35,691 bases of DNA, taken from assembly GCA_030041495.1 (NCBI GenBank), contig JASHNT010000009.1:1-35691 (forward strand). The letters run 5' to 3'. The notes below the pieces were generated by a model, which saw nothing but the letters and a program-made list of their open reading frames with translations, was not told the DNA's origin and did not search any database. Positions 32,573 through 35,691 of the stretch are shown here, in pieces. The first letter of the stretch is position 1. Every line of letters starts with the position of its first letter. The position numbers and the translations under genes are program-made. This DNA is from Bryobacteraceae bacterium. GTDB taxonomy: Bacteria > Acidobacteriota > Terriglobia > Bryobacterales > Bryobacteraceae.

Positions 32573-35431
32573 ATGGATGCCGATCGCTGGCATAAGATCG
32601 AGGATCTTTACAATGCGGCGCTCGCGTGCGGTGGGGAGGAACGATCGCGGCTGCTCGATCGGGCTGATCCAGAGCTAAGGCGCGAGGTCGAGCTTCTGCT
32701 TACGCAAGACGGGTCACTGCTGGACCGCCCGGCGTGGGAGCAGATCGAGGAAAGCGCGGGTCCCACACTGAAGGGCGGCGAGCGCTGGGGCCGCTACGAG
32801 ATCGAGGCGCAGTTGGGAGCGGGCGGCATGGGCGTGGTTTTTCGAGCCCAGGACACGAAACTCCGCCGGCTTGTCGCGATCAAATTCCTTTCTGACGATG
32901 TAGCGGATGCAGCCGGGCGCCGCCGGTTCCAGCGCGAAGCGCAGACGGCATCCTCGCTGAATCATCCTCATATCGTGGCGGTGTACGATGCCGGCGAATT
33001 CGAAGGGCGGCAGTACCTGGTTACGGAGTTTGTGGATGGGGGCACCCTCAAGGCTTGGGCTCGTGAGCGGAAGCGCACGTGGCGCGAGATCGCCGAGCTG
33101 TTGACCGGCGTTGCCGACGGGTTGGCCGCCGCGCACACGGCAGGCATTCTCCATCGCGACATCAAGCCCGATAACATCCTGGTGTCCAAGAGCGGTTACG
33201 CGAAGTTGGCGGACTTTGGGTTGGCGAAGTTGGCCGAGGGTACGGATACCGACGTGACGCGGACTTTAACGGAGGGCCGGACCCGGCCCGGCGTCGTCAT
33301 CGGAACTATCCCGTATATGTCGCCGGAGCAGGCCTCCGGAAAGCCCGTCGACGCGCGCAGCGATATTTTTTCCTTCGGCGTAGTGCTCTATGAATTACTT
33401 GGCGGGCGCCGGCCCTTCACTGGGAATACCGACCTCCAGGTGTTGCAAGCGATTCTGCATGCCGCGCCGCAACCTCTGGGCGAGGAAGTGCCGCTGCCTT
33501 TGCGCATGGCCGTCGAGAAGGCGTTGGAGAAAGAGCCGGGCGAGCGGCATCAGTCAATGCGCGATTTGGTGGTGGACCTGAGGCGCGCCACCCGCCAGAC
33601 TGCGCCGGACCCAGTCGCGGTCCCAGCCAAGCCCGCGGGCGCGCGAGGCACGATCTGGAAATGGGGCGCTGCGAAATGGATCGGCGCGGTCGCGGCTCTG
33701 GTCGTGATCGACGGGGGTGCGGCTTGGCTATTGTTACGGGACCGAGCGTCAAGCACTCCAACTGCTCTAGAGTACACGCAGCTCACCAATTTTGCGGACT
33801 CGGCCGTCGCGCCGATGCTCTCCCCGGACGGGAAGATGTTGGCGTTCATCCGAGGTGAGGACACCTTCGAGGGTCCGGGCGAGGTCTACGTCAAGCTTCT
33901 TCCAGATGGTAACCCGGTGCAACTGACCCACCTCAACAGCTACCTGGAGGGGCCGGTGGTCTTTTCAACGGACGGCAGCAGGATCGCGTTTACCCGCGGA
34001 GGCAACGGCGGCAGCACCTGGACAACACCGGTCTTGGGCGGCGAACCAGCACCGTTATTGGCTCATTCTTCGGCCTTGAGCTGGATCGAGCCGACGCCTG
34101 GGGTTCGACGCGTGATGTTCTCAAACGGGACTGGCGAAGGAATCCATATGGGAGTCTACGAGTCCACCGAGAGCCGGTCGGAACTGCGCACCATCTATCT
34201 GCCGGCTTCCGTGGAGGGAATGGCGCATCGCTCCTTTTTGTCACCCGATCGCCGGAACGTGCTGATCGTGGAAATGGATCTGGCCAGTTGGCTCCCCTGC
34301 CGCGTGGTTCCATTCGATGGAAGCTCGGCGGGAACGCGCGTGGGTCCGCAGCCCGCGCAGTGTACCGACGCGGCATGGTCGCCGGACGGAAGGTGGATGT
34401 ATGTGGCGGCGAATACGGGTGACGGATATCACATCTGGCGCCAGCGCTTTCCTAACGGCACGCCCGAGCAGGTAACTTTGGGAGCGAATCAGGAGCAGGG
34501 AATCTCGTTCGCTCCGGATGGCCACTCCTTTGTTACGTCGGTAGGTGCAAGCGAAAGCACACTTTGGTTGCACGAAGCCAAGGGAGACCGTCAGATCACC
34601 TCCGAAGGGTATGCGTTTCTGCCGACTTTCTCCGCCGATGGCAAGACTCTTTATTACCTGGTGCGATCTCATACAAACCGCGGTTTCGTCAACGGCGAGT
34701 TGTGGTCGGTCAGTTTGGATGCGGGACATCCCATGCGTCTCATGCCGGATTTTCTGATGGAGCAGTACAACATTTCAGCCGACGGAAAGCGCATTGTGTT
34801 CCTCACCAACGATGGCGGGCACTCGCAACTGCGGGTAGCGCCTCTGGATGGGAGTTCGGCGCCGCGCCTTCTTGCTACGAAGGAGTACTCGCCTCGTGCG
34901 TTGTTCGACCCGCACGGAGGGGTTCTGTTCGTGGGCGGAGAGAAGGGGGTCGCCTATCTGTATCACATCAACGAAGATGGTACGGATCAAAGGAAACTCT
35001 TGCCCACGCCGGTGTTGTATCTTTATGCCGTGTCACCGAACGGGCAGGCGGTGGCCATTTGGGTCGGCGTGGATGTATATGCAGACTCCTACGATGGCAA
35101 ATCCCAAACGTTGATCTGCAAAGGTTGCGGAACCGCGGGTGAGGAGCAGCGCGGCGTGACTCCTCCGTTAGTGAGCTGGTCTCCGGACGGTAAGTTTCTT
35201 TACGTGCACGCCCCTGATACAGCACGCAAGAGTTATGCGGTGCCGCTTCCGCCAGGGCAGTTGCTGCCCGCCCTCCCGAAGGCGGGGTTGCCGCGTCTAG
35301 CCGACGCAGCGAATCTACCCGGTGCCAAGACCTTCCCTCAGCAACGGGCTTACGGAGGGGCGGACCCGTCGATCTACGCCTATCCGCGTGTGACTACCCA
35401 TCGCAACATTTATCGTATACCGGTTCCTTAA
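32573..35431 (+). CDS. Ser/Thr protein kinase with TolB-like propeller, tandem copy 3
   Basis: A 952-residue kinase. The start segment MDADRWHKIEDLYNAALACG ... SLLDRPAWE is kept. The kinase domain has GAGGMGVVFRAQD (82-94), Lys104, HRDIKPDN from 194, DFG at 214-216 and SPEQASGKPVDARSDIFSFG. It then has a membrane helix at about 366-388 and a divergent PD40 propeller. The C-terminal tail (PRLADAANLPGAKTFPQQRAYGGADPSIYAYPRVTTHRNIYRIPVP) differs from the other two. It is the most distant of the three. The start follows the copy 2 stop by 35 bp. An AAAGGAGG sequence overlaps its stop codon, as if another gene had once followed directly. Confidence 0.94.
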   Translation: MDADRWHKIEDLYNAALACGGEERSRLLDRADPELRREVELLLTQDGSLLDRPAWEQIEESAGPTLKGGERWGRYEIEAQLGAGGMGVVFRAQDTKLRRLVAIKFLSDDVADAAGRRRFQREAQTASSLNHPHIVAVYDAGEFEGRQYLVTEFVDGGTLKAWARERKRTWREIAELLTGVADGLAAAHTAGILHRDIKPDNILVSKSGYAKLADFGLAKLAEGTDTDVTRTLTEGRTRPGVVIGTIPYMSPEQASGKPVDARSDIFSFGVVLYELLGGRRPFTGNTDLQVLQAILHAAPQPLGEEVPLPLRMAVEKALEKEPGERHQSMRDLVVDLRRATRQTAPDPVAVPAKPAGARGTIWKWGAAKWIGAVAALVVIDGGAAWLLLRDRASSTPTALEYTQLTNFADSAVAPMLSPDGKMLAFIRGEDTFEGPGEVYVKLLPDGNPVQLTHLNSYLEGPVVFSTDGSRIAFTRGGNGGSTWTTPVLGGEPAPLLAHSSALSWIEPTPGVRRVMFSNGTGEGIHMGVYESTESRSELRTIYLPASVEGMAHRSFLSPDRRNVLIVEMDLASWLPCRVVPFDGSSAGTRVGPQPAQCTDAAWSPDGRWMYVAANTGDGYHIWRQRFPNGTPEQVTLGANQEQGISFAPDGHSFVTSVGASESTLWLHEAKGDRQITSEGYAFLPTFSADGKTLYYLVRSHTNRGFVNGELWSVSLDAGHPMRLMPDFLMEQYNISADGKRIVFLTNDGGHSQLRVAPLDGSSAPRLLATKEYSPRALFDPHGGVLFVGGEKGVAYLYHINEDGTDQRKLLPTPVLYLYAVSPNGQAVAIWVGVDVYADSYDGKSQTLICKGCGTAGEEQRGVTPPLVSWSPDGKFLYVHAPDTARKSYAVPLPPGQLLPALPKAGLPRLADAANLPGAKTFPQQRAYGGADPSIYAYPRVTTHRNIYRIPVP

Positions 35432-35437
35432 AGGAGG
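35430..35437 (+). promoter_or_regulatory. strong Shine-Dalgarno-like sequence without a gene behind it
   Basis: AAAGGAGG overlaps the stop of kinase copy 3. No ATG/GTG reading frame of meaningful length follows at proper spacing within the next 60 bases; the next ATG at 35495 is interrupted by the group II intron at 35501. It may be the leftover translation signal of a fourth gene of the array. Confidence 0.35.
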
Positions 35438-35500
35438 TTTGGCAACCGGGTTCTAGCGAATTGGGCCACCGCCGCTACCAACATTCAACTAAAGATGGGA

Positions 35501-35691
35501 GTGCGTTGGTCAAACTGAGGAGCAACTTGCAGGTGCAAGTCCTGTCCGGTCAAAGCCACAGCAGGCAGATCGGGACTGAGTCGTGCAGGCGTCCCGGCAA
35601 CGGGATGTCTGAAGCGTAGACAGGGGTCATATGGGGTGCGGAGTTCAGCCTCGAAAGGTAGAATGTCGCGGAGGCCGAGTTGGTTCCCATC
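35501..35691 (+). mobile_element. 5' end of a group II intron (continues beyond the window)
   Basis: The sequence begins GTGCG, the standard 5' splice-site start of group II introns. It then shows features of bacterial group II ribozyme domain I: AGGAGCAACTTGCAGGTGC and GCAAGTCCTGTCCGG, GTCCCGGCAACGGGATGTCT and GAAGCGTAGACAGGGG. The order agrees with known introns of this type as remembered; no fold was computed. The reverse transcriptase gene, if present, is to the right of the window. It lies 69 bp after the kinase array, in plus orientation. Confidence 0.72.

Noticed and set aside
1-35691. CRISPR array, rRNA, tRNA or phage attachment site
   Set aside because: No regularly spaced repeats, no clover-leaf and no integrase gene or paired att-like repeats were seen on either strand.

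Overview
The window looks like an accessory stretch of an Acidobacteriota genome, most likely a Solibacter/Bryobacter-type soil bacterium. The reasons are the large Ser/Thr kinase-TolB propeller proteins with a conserved helical start (MDxxRW..IEDLYN..), an ECF sigma factor next to a kinase, a BTAD-ATPase-TPR regulator, winged-helix/TPR proteins, and a high density of decayed gene copies. This assignment is an inference from gene content; there is no rRNA or tRNA in the window.

Layout. 1-217: possible tail of an enolase-superfamily gene (minus). 297-4935: FAD-linked oxidase and, upstream on the same strand, a large BTAD/AAA/TPR regulator. 5129-10920: a decay zone holding a kinase C-terminal scrap, a frameshifted winged-helix/TPR regulator, a frameshifted small protein, a broken kinase behind an intact ECF sigma factor, a secreted protein, more kinase scraps, and a group I truncated-globin gene cut off by an IS66 remnant. 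10981-15181: Npt-type nucleotide transporter with HEAT-like tail, an exported protein with a FAM20/HipA/PI3K-like active-site pattern, and a Tat-type PPP/Shewanella-like phosphatase. This trio lies between two IS66 transposase fragments. 15533-19329: a sulfate-transfer cluster of PAPS-type sulfotransferase, lipoprotein arylsulfate sulfotransferase and second PAPS-type sulfotransferase. 19462-19755: IS21 end. 19839-22276: cofG-cofH (Fo synthase, deazaflavin/F420 pathway). 22367-24762: CDP-alcohol phosphatidyltransferase, flippase-like membrane protein and NmrA-like reductase. 24938-25982: convergent pair of paralogous membrane-anchored split-barrel-like proteins, candidate deazaflavin/flavin users. 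26070-26880: ISL3 transposase remnant beside a kinase scrap. 26991-35431: three intact tandem kinase-propeller genes. 35501-end: 5' part of a group II intron.

How the parts may work together. The 10981-15181 trio could move nucleotides across the inner membrane and write and erase phosphate outside the cytoplasm. The 15.5-19.3 kb cluster could pass sulfate between PAPS-dependent cytoplasmic and PAPS-independent exported steps. cofGH would supply Fo, to which the two small membrane-anchored barrel proteins might be linked. All three are hypotheses from gene content. The most directly visible pattern is kinase-family turnover: three intact tandem copies plus at least five decayed pieces on both strands. 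No CRISPR array, tRNA or rRNA was seen.
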